From contig JAGOCU010000010.1 of assembly GCA_017998555.1 (NCBI GenBank), positions 5,346 through 18,706 of the forward strand: DNA of 13,361 nt, given 5' to 3'. The translations under genes were made by a program, and so were the position numbers. Under the pieces are notes generated by a model. It was not told where the DNA came from. It searched no databases and saw nothing but the letters and a program-made list of their open reading frames with translations. This document shows, piece after piece, positions 12,116 through 13,361 of the stretch. Positions within the stretch are counted from its first letter, which is position 1. The number at the start of each line of letters is the position of its first letter. Source of the DNA: Thermoflexales bacterium (GTDB taxonomy: Bacteria; Chloroflexota; Anaerolineae; J036; Brachytrichaceae).

Positions 12116-13361
12116 AATGGCGGGCGAAAATTCATCTTGGATAATGACGAGGTGCAGACGCTCCACGCCAATGGCAATATGACCCTGCGCCGCGAGGTAT
12201 CGGGGACGGAGACGTTCGACTACACCCAGACTTGGACGGCGGACAACCGGCTGCAGTCGGTGATCAAGACTGACATCACCGGGACGGTGCTGGCCGTGAC
12301 CCAGTACGCCTATGACGGGGACGGAGTTCGGGTGCGAAAGAGTGATCCGAGCGGGACGAAACTGTATATCGGCCTGACGGAGGTGACTCTGGCCTATACT
12401 CCGCCGGCAGGGATGGGCAACACGGGTGTGAGCGCCGACGGCTTCGACCTGCGCAAGCGCGGCGCGACGGTGGGCTGGGACGCGGGGGTCTTTGATGGCC
12501 AGCACGCGATCACCCAGACCGGCTTTGCCCAGGTCCGGGTGGAGACCAAATACAGCGGCTACCGGCTGTTTGGGCTGACGACCAGCGACATTGGCGGGGG
12601 CTTCTGTCCGACCCGGTATGGGTTGGAGCTGGTCCACGGCGGCACGCTGGAGATCTACGAGAACTGCGTAAGGGTTGCGTATCCGCCGGCCCTGGTCTAC
12701 GGGGCGGGCGATCAACTTCGGATCGAGGCCGATGCGGGGGTGGTGCGCTACAAGCGGCAGGTGGCCGGCGCGGGGAATTGGCAGGTGTTGTATACGAGCA
12801 CGCTGCCGGTGACGGCCGCGCTGTACTTCAACGCATCGCTCTACACGCCGGGGTCGACCCCGGCCTTCGCCGGGGCAGGCTCAGGCGCGCCGAGCGTAAA
12901 CCGGACCTACTACACGTTTGGCGGGGCGCGGGTGGCGATGCGCGACGGGGCGGGCGCGGCGCTGGTGTATCTGCACGGGGATCAACTTGGTAGTGCCTCA
13001 CTCGCGACGAGCATGACGGGTACGGTCGTGTCGCAACAGCGTTACGCGCCTTACGGAGAAGTGCGCTGGAGCAGCGGCGCGGGCATGCCTACCGACTTCA
13101 CGTTCACGTCGCAGCGGGCGTCCAGTTACGGTACCATTATTATGTCCGCCCGGGAGTATTTGCCGTCGCTTGGCCGCTTCTTGAGCGCCGACAGTATAGT
13201 GCCCGGAGCAGGCAATCCGCAAGCCCTAAATCGCTACGCGTACGTCTTCAATTCACCTCTCGGTTTTGTCGATCCCAGCGGCCATGACCCACTTGATGCG
13301 GCGTGGGAGGCCGCATGGAGGGCAAGTAACTGCCCGACGGGAAATCCGAGCTGCACGATTT
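12116..13361 (+). CDS. Rhs tip C: Rhs C-terminal region with lectin-like insert, runs off the edge
   Basis: The frame is open from 12116 (TGA at 12113) to the right edge, so the 3' end is missing. No start with a ribosome site is seen; the first ATG is at 12179. It reads LHANGNMTLRREV and QYAYDGDGVRVRKSDPSGTK, typical YD/Rhs repeats. An insert of about 150 residues (about 12416-12856) follows. Then come RTYYTFGGARVAMR, LVYLHGDQLGSASL, APYGEVRWSSGAG, LPSLGRFLSADSIVPG and GFVDPSGH, the end of the core. A new variable end starts after about 13285 (DPLDAAWEAAWRASNC...) and differs from that of tip B. The insert (RLFGLTTSDI..., GGTLEIYENC, GVVRYKRQV) resembles concanavalin-like lectin modules seen in large surface proteins; this is by eye. 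It is probably a displaced tip or the 3' part of a full rhs gene. Confidence 0.8.
12857..12880 (+). repeat. 24-bp in-frame element in tip C (TPAFAGAG)
   Basis: ACCCCGGCCTTCGCCGGGGC plus AGGC; a CCCCGGC-CTTC-GCCGGGG-like palindrome followed by CAGGCTC. It is nearly the same as insertion 3 of tip A (6956-6979), and both lie just before the xxYxFGG segment. Boundaries are approximate. Confidence 0.55.

Overview
The window is GC-rich bacterial DNA. It joins a quiet stretch of housekeeping and cell-envelope genes (1 to about 5270) to an unstable accessory region (about 5270 to 13361). The gene content suggests a Chloroflexota (Anaerolineae-like) bacterium: LysM/YkuD and LysM/M23 peptidoglycan enzymes, a PIG-L deacetylase, SCP2 and GT4 proteins, and Rhs tips of a type I associate with that phylum. 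No marker gene here proves this, so the taxon is an inference.

Left part. The end of a TlyA-type rRNA methyltransferase converges on a small SCP2-like protein (minus strand). The SCP2 gene diverges by only 24 nt from a GT4 glycosyltransferase. Next come a secreted LysM L,D-transpeptidase, a PIG-L deacetylase, and a secreted double-LysM M23 endopeptidase whose start overlaps the deacetylase gene. The gaps between genes hold long perfect or near-perfect hairpins, mostly with 3-nt loops and without a U-tract. A 9-bp tandem repeat follows the M23 gene.

Right part. An IS110-family element (about 5544-6714) carries a 5' non-coding region that folds by eye into a two-loop bridge RNA. Its guides match the DNA flanking this copy (AACCT on the left, CTCGCGG on the right) and one end of the element (ACAGTTG). 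The rest is an array of three Rhs C-terminal tips on the plus strand. Tip A (6774-7215) is a fragment whose toxin end is gone, followed by a CbrC/UPF0167-like gene that looks like an orphan immunity gene. Tip B is cut by an IS21-family element (istA/istB, 8236-10483). It ends in a variable domain that I tentatively read as lysozyme-like and is coupled to a lipoprotein gene, a plausible immunity partner. Tip C (from about 12116) carries a lectin-like insert and runs off the right edge. The variable ends and partner genes are AT-richer than the Rhs cores, as expected for exchanged cassettes.

Tips A and C carry 24-bp insertions related to CCCTTCGACnnGCTCAGGGCAGGC. Three in tip A are measured directly against the other tips, and each is exactly 24 bp. 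They add eight codons without changing frame, except one copy that brings its own stop. The best leads are the bridge RNA with its matching target, the in-frame 24-bp elements, and the Rhs-CT/lipoprotein pair.
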